A stretch of 64,000 nucleotides of DNA from Grimontia sedimenti (lineage in GTDB: Bacteria > Pseudomonadota > Gammaproteobacteria > Enterobacterales > Vibrionaceae): the NCBI RefSeq assembly GCF_011045095.1, contig NZ_JAALDL010000008.1:124001-188000 (forward strand), read 5' to 3'. The position numbers and the translations under genes were made by a program. Every line of letters starts with the position of its first letter. The stretch's first letter is position 1. Below are positions 53,734 through 61,598 of the stretch, piece by piece. The notes under the pieces are model-generated. The model worked only from the letters and a program-made list of their open reading frames with translations, was not told the DNA's origin and ran no database searches.

Positions 53734-54195
53734 ATGAAAACTATCGACTTGACCCCACTATACCGTAATAGCGTCGGCTTTGACCGCTTTGCCAATTTAC
53801 TGGATAACGCGTTCCGCGCAGAAAGCGCAGCAGCGGGTTACCCTCCATATAACATTGAATCGCTCGAAGACAGCAAGTACGCGATAACGCTTGCAGTTGC
53901 TGGCTTCACTCAAGAAGAGCTTCACATTAACGTTGAGCGCGGTGTGCTGACAATCCGTGGTGAGAAGGAGAAGGTAGAAGGTAAAAACTACCTGTACCAA
54001 GGCATTGCAAACCGTACTTTCGAACGTAAGTTCAACCTGGCTGACTATGTTGAGGTCACCGGTGCAGATCTGGAAAATGGTCTGCTGAAGATTAACCTTC
54101 TGAAAGTGATTCCTGAAGCAATGAAAGCAAAGTCCATTGCAATCAATGGCGGTTCACCATCTTCTATTGAAAACAAAGAAGAAGTGATTGCTTAA
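53734..54195 (+). CDS. ibpA: IbpA, small heat-shock protein (Hsp20)
   Basis: The 153-residue protein aligns with E. coli IbpA (MKTIDLTPLYRNSVGFDRF at the N-terminus; GYPPYNIESLEDSKYAITLA; alpha-crystallin core ending LLKINLLKVIPEA). It binds unfolded proteins in inclusion bodies and hands them to ClpB/DnaK. The start ATG 53734 matches the E. coli start; ATG 53731 lies just before. A sigma-32 promoter and thermometer stand upstream. Only one ibp gene is seen here; E. coli has ibpA-ibpB. Confidence 0.95.
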   Translation: MKTIDLTPLYRNSVGFDRFANLLDNAFRAESAAAGYPPYNIESLEDSKYAITLAVAGFTQEELHINVERGVLTIRGEKEKVEGKNYLYQGIANRTFERKFNLADYVEVTGADLENGLLKINLLKVIPEAMKAKSIAINGGSPSSIENKEEVIA

Positions 54196-54223
54196 TTAAA
54201 TTTCATGATGTTGCGTTAAATAA

Positions 54224-54246
54224 AAGGGCTGATTCATTCAGCCCTT
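54224..54246. terminator. bidirectional rho-independent terminator
   Basis: AAGGGCTGA pairs with TCAGCCCTT between the convergent ibpA and GNAT genes. Confidence 0.85.
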
Positions 54247-54700
54247 CATAGTACTAGTTTCATTTTAATATGTTTAATGCCAGTTTTCGGTGAGGTATAC
54301 ACGCCACCCATTTTATTAAATCCCAACTTTTCATAAAGCGGAATTGCATGCAGGCGTGCACTTAAAATAATATGTTTTGTTAAGTGCTTTTTAGCGTGGG
54401 CAACCAGTCGGCTAAGAATGGCCTCTCCCAACCCTTTGCGCTGATGGTCTGGTGAAACTACCATTGTGATATCTTCACGGTTGAATCATCCCGTTTGGTC
54501 AACCGGCCATAAGCCAGCAATTCCCCGTCACAGATAGCCGCGAGATGCCGGCTGTTATGTTCATCCGCATCAAATAAAACTTCCCAAGGTAGGCGTGGCT
54601 CTTCGAAAAACAACGCGTAACGAAGGCTCAAAGCCTGTTGATAATGCTCTGAGTCTGTATCCAGCCAGAGATATTCAATGTGCTTACCAAGCGTGTTCAT
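54246..54700 (-). pseudogene. GNAT-family acetyltransferase with a single-base frameshift
   Basis: The first 80 codons (MNTLGKHIEYLWLDTDSEHY...) end at TAG 54458 just after TVKISQW. The second frame, starting 54464, continues VVSPDHQRKGLGEAILSRLV, the GNAT acetyl-CoA loop, and PLYEKLGFNKMGG to a normal end. Joined, they make one ElaA/GNAT-type protein, where ISQ-MVVSPDHQ would be continuous if one A were added in CAATGG. So the gene has lost one A, or the read is wrong. It overlaps the SDR end by 17 bp. Confidence 0.78.
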
Positions 54701-55370
54701 AACCTTCCCAAGTGAAAAATTTGCCGCTTTCTTTCATTGTCAGTGACTGAGAGAGTTTTACAATACCCTCTGCGCTCTCTTGCGCTGTGATATCGGCCTC
54801 GTCACCACCCATGTCGGTTTTCACCCACCCAGGATGTACCGGACACACAATAATGCCCTCTGCTTTAAGCTCCAACGCCAGTACCTGCATGACTTTGTTT
54901 ACGGCAGCTTTAGAGCTTCGGTAAGCCAACATTCCGGTGGACTCTCGGTTCAAAGCTCCCATCTGGCTGGAAATCGTGATGACTTTAGGTGAAGGACTTT
55001 TCTTTAAGTTGCTGAGCAGAGCGTTGGTAATCATCAAAGGAGCGATGGTGTTTATTTCAAAGGTGTGTTTCCATCCTTCAACGTCCATGTCGCTGTAACT
55101 CTGATGGTCGGGACCAATAACACCTGCGTTGTTCACCAAGACATCAATATGAGTGTCTGCAAGTGATGCAGCAAACGCTGCGATGCTTTGTGAGTCGGTC
55201 GCTTCCAGAGGGTGAAGCGTTAATTGACAAGTCCCTTGCAACTGAGCCAGTGCAATAGGCGGCTCTGATGTGCGATAGGTAGCGACTACTTTATCGCCTT
55301 TCGCAAGATAAGTTTTCACTAGCTCTAAGCCTATTCCGCGCGCAGCGCCTGTAACCACAATAGTACTCAT
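54684..55370 (-). CDS. short-chain dehydrogenase/reductase
   Basis: The 228-residue protein is an SDR: cofactor motif TGAARGIG (7-14), NNAG (80-83), catalytic Ser134/Ser135, Tyr150 and Lys154 in AYRSSKA. ATYRTSEP after strand 2 (Arg/Thr-Ser) suggests NADPH. It is the first gene of the unit, and its 3' end overlaps the GNAT gene. The substrate is unknown. Confidence 0.86.
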   Translation of the reverse strand: MSTIVVTGAARGIGLELVKTYLAKGDKVVATYRTSEPPIALAQLQGTCQLTLHPLEATDSQSIAAFAASLADTHIDVLVNNAGVIGPDHQSYSDMDVEGWKHTFEINTIAPLMITNALLSNLKKSPSPKVITISSQMGALNRESTGMLAYRSSKAAVNKVMQVLALELKAEGIIVCPVHPGWVKTDMGGDEADITAQESAEGIVKLSQSLTMKESGKFFTWEGYEHAW

Positions 55371-55836
55371 CCTATGACTCCTTTCTTGTACGATGATTTA
55401 GGCAGGCTATATGTCATTGAGATGACAAAAGAATATTTGGGGAAAAAATTTGTCCTCAGTCGCAAAAATTGCGAGGTCAGGATTTAATCACATAAACTCA
55501 ATCTATTACGTGTCGCGAAGAAAGTTACCCACAGAAACGGTGGATAACCCTTTGGGTAACGTTGAATTAATACAAACGTCATCTTGGGATAAAGCCGTCT
55601 GATTAAAAAGTGCGCGGGTTAAGCAGGGGGTAGTTAAACACGGCAGGCTTTATTTTTGCTCCAAATTTGCATGCGGCGAAACAGGTTTCGTTATGTGTCT
55701 GGCTTCTTATTGAAATGTCAGGATCGTCTAGATTATCGGCACATAAACGAAGATCAGGTACGGCGAAATTAGTATTGATGAAAAATTGAACACTTCATTC
55801 CAACAGATGAGATGGCAGATCCTGCCGGAGAAAAAA
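55371..55836. other. intergenic region, no gene seen
   Basis: About 465 bp between the SDR and the terminator of the GlxA-type gene. I see no ORF with ribosome site and no repeat. It should hold the SDR promoter on the minus strand. Confidence 0.45.
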
Positions 55837-55857
55837 AGCCCCGGAAATTCCGGGGCT
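55831..55857 (-). terminator. rho-independent terminator of the GlxA/AraC gene
   Basis: AGCCCCGG pairs with CCGGGGCT; on the minus strand a T-run follows. Confidence 0.88.
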
Positions 55858-55881
55858 GATATTTTGGAAGTTATGCAGCGT

Positions 55882-56907
55882 TTAGCTGGCTATTTGTGCG
55901 CTCTCTAAGCTGACACTGCCGAGTGTCGGCTCTTGTTCTTGGCGCATGCCTACACGCTCTTCTCTTGGCGGAATGCCGTAGTAATCTCTGTAGCATTTGG
56001 AAAAGTGGGGTGTGGATACAAACCCGCAGGCAATCGAGATTTCGATAATCGACAGATTGGTCTGGATCAGTAGTTGTTTGGCACGACTGAGCCTGAGGTG
56101 CAGATAGTAACGTGAAGGCGAACACTGAATATGTCGTTGGAACAGTCTTTCGAGTTGACGACGGGATAGCTGCACGAGACCAGCAAGTTCATCGATGCAG
56201 AAAGGCTCTTCAAGATTGGCTTCCATTAAGGATACGGTTTCAAGCAACTTAGGTTGCGCAGTGCCGATCAGATTTCTCAACGGTATTTTCTGAACGTCTT
56301 CTGTATTTCTCACACGTTCGCACATGAACATTTCAGAGATCGCAGCACTCAGTTTGTTGCCGTGCTCTTTCGTGACCATATTGAGCATCATATCCATCGG
56401 TGCAGTTCCGCCCGCACTTGTCATGCGCTTCTCGTCAAGAGAGAAAAGTTTGTTGCTGACACGGACGGTGGGGAAAGCCTCCTGAAAGCCAGCGAGATAT
56501 TCCCAGTGGATAGAGCAAGCTTTGTTCTGCATGATACCGGCTTTTGCCAACAGATAGCTGCCCGTACAGATAGCACCAATGGTCACTTGCTTTCTATCCA
56601 GTGAGCCCAACCAATTCAGCAGCTTTGGACTGGCTGCCTTTTCAATATCTAAGCCACCACAAATAATCACAATGTCCAAAGCTTGCTGGGAAGGGATGCC
56701 TTCATCGACACCGACTTGTAGCGAATCACTGGCTGATACCGATTTACCGTCTTCACTCAGTGTGTGCCAACGGTATAAGGTCTCGCCTGACAACTGGTTT
56801 GCCATCCGCAATACTTCTATCGCAGAAGCCATTGCTAGCATGGTAAAGCGGTCACACAGGTAGAAACCGATGTTAACTGTTTGGCGTATTGAGGATACTG
56901 TGCCCAT
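55882..56907 (-). CDS. GlxA-family AraC regulator with DJ-1/PfpI domain (GbdR/CdhR-like)
   Basis: From ATG 56907 (GGAGAGG upstream) the product has 341 residues; the longer frame to 57141 lacks signals. The N-terminal part (VNIGFYLCDRFTMLAMASAIEVLRMAN to GAICTGSYLLAKAG, Cys in ICTG) is a DJ-1/PfpI-like sensor domain, and the C-terminus is an AraC HTH (CIDELAGLVQLSRRQLERLF, SIIEISIACGFVSTPHFSKC). In Pseudomonas, GbdR and CdhR of this type control glycine-betaine and carnitine catabolism; here the betaine-type binding protein at 42.3 kb is far away, so the link is only inference. Confidence 0.86.
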   Translation of the reverse strand: MGTVSSIRQTVNIGFYLCDRFTMLAMASAIEVLRMANQLSGETLYRWHTLSEDGKSVSASDSLQVGVDEGIPSQQALDIVIICGGLDIEKAASPKLLNWLGSLDRKQVTIGAICTGSYLLAKAGIMQNKACSIHWEYLAGFQEAFPTVRVSNKLFSLDEKRMTSAGGTAPMDMMLNMVTKEHGNKLSAAISEMFMCERVRNTEDVQKIPLRNLIGTAQPKLLETVSLMEANLEEPFCIDELAGLVQLSRRQLERLFQRHIQCSPSRYYLHLRLSRAKQLLIQTNLSIIEISIACGFVSTPHFSKCYRDYYGIPPREERVGMRQEQEPTLGSVSLESAQIAS

Positions 56908-57117
56908 AGGAACCTCTCCATTCTCGGTTTGTTTTAAACCGTCCTTGTTTAATTTAGTTACAGCTCTTAGAGATTGGCGCAGTCCAGAACGCAGCTTCTC
57001 CCCTATGGGTAGGACAATGTTAAAAAAAAGTAAAATTAATTTATTTAAAACACAGATGTCATGTGCTAAATGCTCTGTTTTAAGACAAAAGGTGCGAAGA
57101 TATCTTATAAAACGGAC

Positions 57118-57149
57118 ACCTTGAGGCCGAATTTCCGGCACTCAAGGTG
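57118..57149 (-). terminator. rho-independent terminator of psuKG
   Basis: CACCTTGAG pairs with CTCAAGGTG around an inner stem GCCG/CGGC; on the minus strand TCCGTTTT follows. Confidence 0.75.
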
Positions 57150-57193
57150 TTTAGAGGTGTAATGAAATTTGAGGGTATTATTGAGAGTGAGTG

Positions 57194-58108
57194 TTAATCG
57201 CTGTATGCAACTGCAATTTTAGCGGCGAGCGCTGCATTGTTGAGTACCAATGCAATGTTGGCTTTTAGGCTGTTTCCTGCGGTCTTTTCGGCCACTTTTG
57301 CCAACAAAAATGGTGTGGAATCCTTACCTTTTATACCTTTGGCATCCATTTCATTAATCGCAGCTTCAATGACGCTATCAATTTCTTCATTCTTCAGGGC
57401 GTGTTCTTCGGGTACAGGGTTGGCAATCACCGCACCGCCTTTAAGCTGCATTTCCCATTTCGCTTTCAGTGCGGCCGCGATGAGTTCAGGACTGTCGATT
57501 CGGTAGTCGACGCCAAACTGACTTTCGCGCGTATAAAACGCTGGCAGTGTCTCAGTGCCGTAGCCAATTACAGGAACACCCTTGGTTTCGAGGTATTCAA
57601 GTGTCAGTCCCAAATCGAGGATGGACTTAATCCCCGCGCACACAACGGCGACCTTGGTTTCTGCCAATTCTTCCAAATCCGCAGAGATATCAAAGCTGGT
57701 CTCAGCACCTCTGTGAACGCCGCCAATGCCACCCGTGGCAAATACGCGGATGCCCGCCATATCGGCCAAAATCATCGTCGACGCGACCGTGGTTGCGCCG
57801 TCGGCTTTGTTGGCGACAATGAAAGGAATATCGCGACGGCTGGTTTTAATCGCTGATTGACCGCGTTTTCCAAGATAAGTGATTTCTTCTTCACTCAACC
57901 CAACCTTTAAACGTCCTTTGAGAATCGCGATGGTGGCAGGAGTCGCGCCGTTATCACGCACTGCTTGTTCAACCCGCAGGGCAGTTTCGACATTTTCCGG
58001 ATAGGGCATACCGTGGGAAATGATGGTGGATTCCAACGCGACAACAGGTTTGCCTTCTGACAAGGCTTGCTTAACGGCCGGGTGAATGTCGAGATAGGGG
58101 TTTAACAT
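57194..58108 (-). CDS. psuG: PsuG, pseudouridine-5'-phosphate glycosidase
   Basis: The 304-residue protein is a typical PsuG: VVALESTIISHGMPYPEN, ATIAILKGRLKVGL, FIVANKADGATTVASTMILA, RVFATGGIGGVHRG and VVCAGIKSILDLG are the conserved signatures, including the catalytic lysine region and the substrate-phosphate loop. It splits (or forms) pseudouridine 5'-phosphate into uracil and ribose 5-phosphate. It overlaps psuK by 7 bp at the start, so translation is coupled. Confidence 0.94.
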   Translation of the reverse strand: MLNPYLDIHPAVKQALSEGKPVVALESTIISHGMPYPENVETALRVEQAVRDNGATPATIAILKGRLKVGLSEEEITYLGKRGQSAIKTSRRDIPFIVANKADGATTVASTMILADMAGIRVFATGGIGGVHRGAETSFDISADLEELAETKVAVVCAGIKSILDLGLTLEYLETKGVPVIGYGTETLPAFYTRESQFGVDYRIDSPELIAAALKAKWEMQLKGGAVIANPVPEEHALKNEEIDSVIEAAINEMDAKGIKGKDSTPFLLAKVAEKTAGNSLKANIALVLNNAALAAKIAVAYSD

Positions 58109-59193
58109 AAGGCTTCCTCTAGGCGCTGTTGCACCATCAGTTCGGTAATGGCTGGGTTGATGGTTTGCATGTGCTCCATCGTTAACATGGCGCAGCCGAG
58201 CGCAAAGCGGCAGGATTCTGCGTCAGTCAGATTATTCATTTGTCCGTACACCAATCCGGCGAGAAAGGCGTCTCCTGCTCCATTGGCATTGACCACATTG
58301 ACTTTGGACGGACGGATTAAGGCGGTGTCTTCTGCTGAGCGGTAGAGGATGCCATCTGCTCCAAGGCTCAGGAACAAGCGGGTGATGCCTTGTTGAATGA
58401 ACCAGTCTGCAATGTCGTCGATATCCTCATCGGAATTCAGCGGTAAACCAGAAATGGTCTCCGCTTCCAACAGGTTCGGTTTGAGTGTGTGGATATGTTT
58501 GAGATACGGTTTGGCTTTGATGGATTTCGCCGTCGACACCGTATCCAAATAGATGACTTGATCGTGAAACTTACTAAACAGGTAAGCGAGAACATCGTCG
58601 TTGAGGTTGGTGTCGATGATAATGGCTGCAGCATGCTGGATAAGGTCAGTGTGCTGAGCAAGTAAACCGATGTTCAGATGCTCCAGAATCGACATATCTG
58701 ATACTGCTGCCAGCATGTCGCCATGGGCATCGAGTAACGAGAGATAGGTAGAGGTGGTTTGCCCCGTTAGTTGACTGACAGCTTTAACATCGACGCCGGC
58801 TTTTCTCGTCGTTTCAAGCACGACATTGCCATAAGTATCATCCCCCACCACTGAGATTAACTTTGTATCGACCCCAAGTCTTGCAAGGTTTTCTGCAATA
58901 TTCCGCCCGACACCGCCAGCTGAACCTGTGATTTTCCCTGGGTTGGAATCGCGTTCGACCATCGCTACTTCTGGCTGACCCAGAATGTCCATATTGGTGC
59001 CGCCAATCACCACCGCATACTGCGAGCGGTCGACAATATAGCCTTTTCCGCGGATCACCCCTTTTCGCGTCATATTCATGATATGCACTGCTACGGCAGA
59101 CCGGCTGATATTCAGCTTGTCGGCAATGCTCTGTTGCTGGATGAAAGGATCATCTTTGATCAATTGCAGTATTTCATCTTCGCGGGAGGTCAT
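58102..59193 (-). CDS. psuK: PsuK, pseudouridine kinase with N-terminal HTH
   Basis: From ATG 59193 the product has 363 residues; the frame from 59223 lacks a ribosome site. The first 50 residues (EDEILQLIKDDPFIQQQSIA, SRSAVAVHIMNMTRKGVI) form a winged helix. A PfkB kinase follows: GGTNMDILGQP, GSAGGVGRNIAENLARLG (substrate loop), and NANGAGDAFLAGL with the catalytic GAGD. E. coli PsuK lacks an HTH, but E. coli YeiI has one. Here the HTH may let the kinase autoregulate. Confidence 0.88.
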   Translation of the reverse strand: MTSREDEILQLIKDDPFIQQQSIADKLNISRSAVAVHIMNMTRKGVIRGKGYIVDRSQYAVVIGGTNMDILGQPEVAMVERDSNPGKITGSAGGVGRNIAENLARLGVDTKLISVVGDDTYGNVVLETTRKAGVDVKAVSQLTGQTTSTYLSLLDAHGDMLAAVSDMSILEHLNIGLLAQHTDLIQHAAAIIIDTNLNDDVLAYLFSKFHDQVIYLDTVSTAKSIKAKPYLKHIHTLKPNLLEAETISGLPLNSDEDIDDIADWFIQQGITRLFLSLGADGILYRSAEDTALIRPSKVNVVNANGAGDAFLAGLVYGQMNNLTDAESCRFALGCAMLTMEHMQTINPAITELMVQQRLEEALC

Positions 59194-59397
59194 GAAGCTA
59201 ACACCTGTTTGGTTGTTAAACAAATGTTAGTGTTGTCTTGGGTGGGTAAACTGTCAATTACTGTGGGGTAACAATTAATTATTGTGTGACGCCATAGAAA
59301 AAATTTGTATAAAAACCAGTCAGTTTTGACCATGCTTTTCTATCAGGAGCGTCGCATTACGACCTGATTGGGTCTCAATTCGGGAACAGGAGGTTGG

Positions 59398-59466
59398 ATG
59401 ATTGGCTCTACAATTGAAGACAACACTGGTAACACGGTGTTTCATGAAGATGAACAGCAAGGATAG
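59398..59466 (+). CDS. possible 22-codon leader ORF before fdsG
   Basis: ATG 59398 has AGGAGG at 59389-59394, a very strong ribosome site. The frame MIGSTIEDNTGNTVFHEDEQ... stops (TAG) at 59464, 4 bp before fdsG's ATG. It has no runs of one amino acid, so it is not a classic attenuator. It may couple translation of fdsG, or be a chance frame. Confidence 0.35.
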   Translation: MIGSTIEDNTGNTVFHEDEQQG

Positions 59467-59469
59467 CCA

Positions 59470-59985
59470 ATGGAAAACCAAGCTCAGGGTAGCGCTTTAA
59501 CGGAGCAGGAGCGCGTGGTGGTGGCAGAGGCGGTCAATTCGCTTAAAGCCAAACCGGGCGCGCTGTTACCTGTGTTACACCATATTCAACATCAGTTGGG
59601 TTTTGTGCCTCCGGCGTCTGTGCCGATGATTGCGCACGGACTGAATTTGTCCAATGCCGATGTGCATGGCGTGATCAGCTTTTACCATGAGTTCCGCAAT
59701 CACCCACCGGGCGGACATGTTATTCAGATTTGCCGCGCTGAATCTTGCCAGTCGATGGGCTCGCGTGCCCTTGAAAAACACGCCGCCTCGAGGCTGGGTA
59801 TTGGCTTTCACGAAACGACCAAAGATAACAACTTCACCCTCGAGCCCGTTTACTGTCTGGGCAACTGCATGTACTCACCGTGTGTGAGAGTCGGTGATGA
59901 TATCCACGGTGAAATGAACGATGAGGCATTCGATAACCTCGTCGATTCGTTGCTCACCCAAGTGATCGAGGTGAAAGCGCCATGA
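59470..59985 (+). CDS. fdsG: FdsG, NAD-dependent formate dehydrogenase gamma subunit (NuoE-like)
   Basis: The 171-residue protein has a thioredoxin-like [2Fe-2S] fold: Cys88 and Cys93 (CRAESCQSMG), Cys129 and Cys133 (CLGNC). The N-terminal helix bundle includes LLPVLHHIQHQLGFVPPASV. It passes electrons in the Fds complex. It overlaps fdsB by 4 bp (ATGA). Confidence 0.9.
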   Translation: MENQAQGSALTEQERVVVAEAVNSLKAKPGALLPVLHHIQHQLGFVPPASVPMIAHGLNLSNADVHGVISFYHEFRNHPPGGHVIQICRAESCQSMGSRALEKHAASRLGIGFHETTKDNNFTLEPVYCLGNCMYSPCVRVGDDIHGEMNDEAFDNLVDSLLTQVIEVKAP

Positions 59986-61580
59986 GTTATCGCATTTATG
60001 TTCCCCTCGACTCTTCTTCTGTTTCCCGTGGCGCTGAGAAAGTCGCTCAACGTTTGGCACATAGTGCCGCCTCCATGGGCGAATCTTTGACCATTATCCG
60101 TAACGGTTCCCACGGCTTGTTCTGGCTTGAACCCATGATTGAAGTGGAGTCGGCTGAAGGCCGAGTGGCCTTTGGTCCGGTTTTCGAAGATGACGTGGAT
60201 TCCCTAATAGCACTCCGTTTCTTTGCGCCAGATGAAGAGGGCAGCGCTGCGTCGGAGCACCCACTTTGTTTGGGGCTGACCACCGAAATCTCCTGGCTGA
60301 AAAAACAACAACGGCTGACGTTCGAACGTGTTGGGTTTGTTGACCCGTTAGATGTTGAAGATTACCGCATCAAAGGCGGGTTCGTCGGGCTGGAAAAAGC
60401 GCTGGGTATGAGCACCCAAGAAATTCTCGACGAAATAAAAACCTCTGGCCTGCGTGGTCGCGGTGGTGCGGCGTTCCCAACCGGTATTAAGTGGCAAACC
60501 GTCTCAGACCAACCTGCGGGTCAAAAGTATGTGATTTGTAATGCAGACGAAGGCGATTCCGGGACTTTTGCCGACCGCATGCTGATGGAAGGCGACCCGT
60601 TCACCCTGATTGAAGGGATGATCATTTGCGCCATCGCGGTGGGTGCCACACAGGGATATGTCTATACCCGATCTGAGTATCCGAATGCCTGCAAGATCTT
60701 CACCCAAGCGATAGAAAACGCTTATGCGGCGGGTTATCTGGGGGCGGATATTTGCGGCAGCGGCAAACATTTCGATTTAGAGCTTCGGATGGGGGCGGGA
60801 GCCTATATCTGCGGTGAAGAAACCTCACTGATGGAGAGCTTGGAAGGCAAACGTGGATTGGTAAGAAGCAAGCCACCGCTTCCGGCCATTGAAGGCTTAT
60901 TTGGCAAGCCCACCGTCATCAATAACGTTATTTCGCTGGCTTCGGTGCCTATCATCCTGTCCAAAGGGGCGGATCACTACAAAGACTTCGGTCAGGGTCG
61001 CTCCCTCGGCACCATGCCAATCCAACTGGCGGGGAATGTGAAACGCCCCGGTCTGTTTGAGTTGGCTTTTGGCGTGACGATTCGGGAACTCCTGTTTGAT
61101 TTTGGTGGTGGCAGCAAGACAGGAAAACCCCTTAAAGCCGTACAAATTGGTGGACCGCTTGGCGCTTACATTGCTGAACATGACTGGGATACAGATCTGG
61201 ATTACGAACATCTCGCTGCACGTGGTGCCATGCTGGGCCACGGCGGCATCGTTGCGTTCGACAATCAAATCGATATGAGCCAGATGGCGCGTTTTGCGAT
61301 GGAATTCTGCGAGCTGGAATCCTGCGGCAAATGCACGCCTTGTCGTATTGGCGCAGTCCGCGGTGCGGAAGTGATTGACCAACTGCTGGATGCGCAAGGC
61401 GATGACAAGCTGGAACGTAAAGAGCTGCTGGATGATCTCTGCGAGACCATGGAGCAGGGCTCGCTCTGTGCCATGGGTGGGATGACGCCGTTTCCGGTGA
61501 AAAGCGCATTGAAGCACTTTCCAGAAGATTTCGGGCTCGCGAAGGACGCGGGTGCCCAAGTGAACAGTGGCGGCAAGTAA
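59982..61580 (+). CDS. fdsB: FdsB, formate dehydrogenase beta subunit (NuoF-like)
   Basis: The 532-residue protein has an N-terminal thioredoxin-like part (to about 120), then the NuoF core: FMN site GRGGAAFPTG (159-168), NADH site GAGAYICGEETS (271-282), and a [4Fe-4S] site ESCGKCTPCR with Cys448, Cys451, Cys454 and Cys496 (GSLCAMGG). It reduces NAD+ with electrons from FdsA/FdsG. It lies between fdsG (4-bp overlap) and fdsA (18 bp). Confidence 0.92.
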   Translation: MSYRIYVPLDSSSVSRGAEKVAQRLAHSAASMGESLTIIRNGSHGLFWLEPMIEVESAEGRVAFGPVFEDDVDSLIALRFFAPDEEGSAASEHPLCLGLTTEISWLKKQQRLTFERVGFVDPLDVEDYRIKGGFVGLEKALGMSTQEILDEIKTSGLRGRGGAAFPTGIKWQTVSDQPAGQKYVICNADEGDSGTFADRMLMEGDPFTLIEGMIICAIAVGATQGYVYTRSEYPNACKIFTQAIENAYAAGYLGADICGSGKHFDLELRMGAGAYICGEETSLMESLEGKRGLVRSKPPLPAIEGLFGKPTVINNVISLASVPIILSKGADHYKDFGQGRSLGTMPIQLAGNVKRPGLFELAFGVTIRELLFDFGGGSKTGKPLKAVQIGGPLGAYIAEHDWDTDLDYEHLAARGAMLGHGGIVAFDNQIDMSQMARFAMEFCELESCGKCTPCRIGAVRGAEVIDQLLDAQGDDKLERKELLDDLCETMEQGSLCAMGGMTPFPVKSALKHFPEDFGLAKDAGAQVNSGGK

Positions 61581-61598
61581 GCCGTTGAGGAGAAGACA

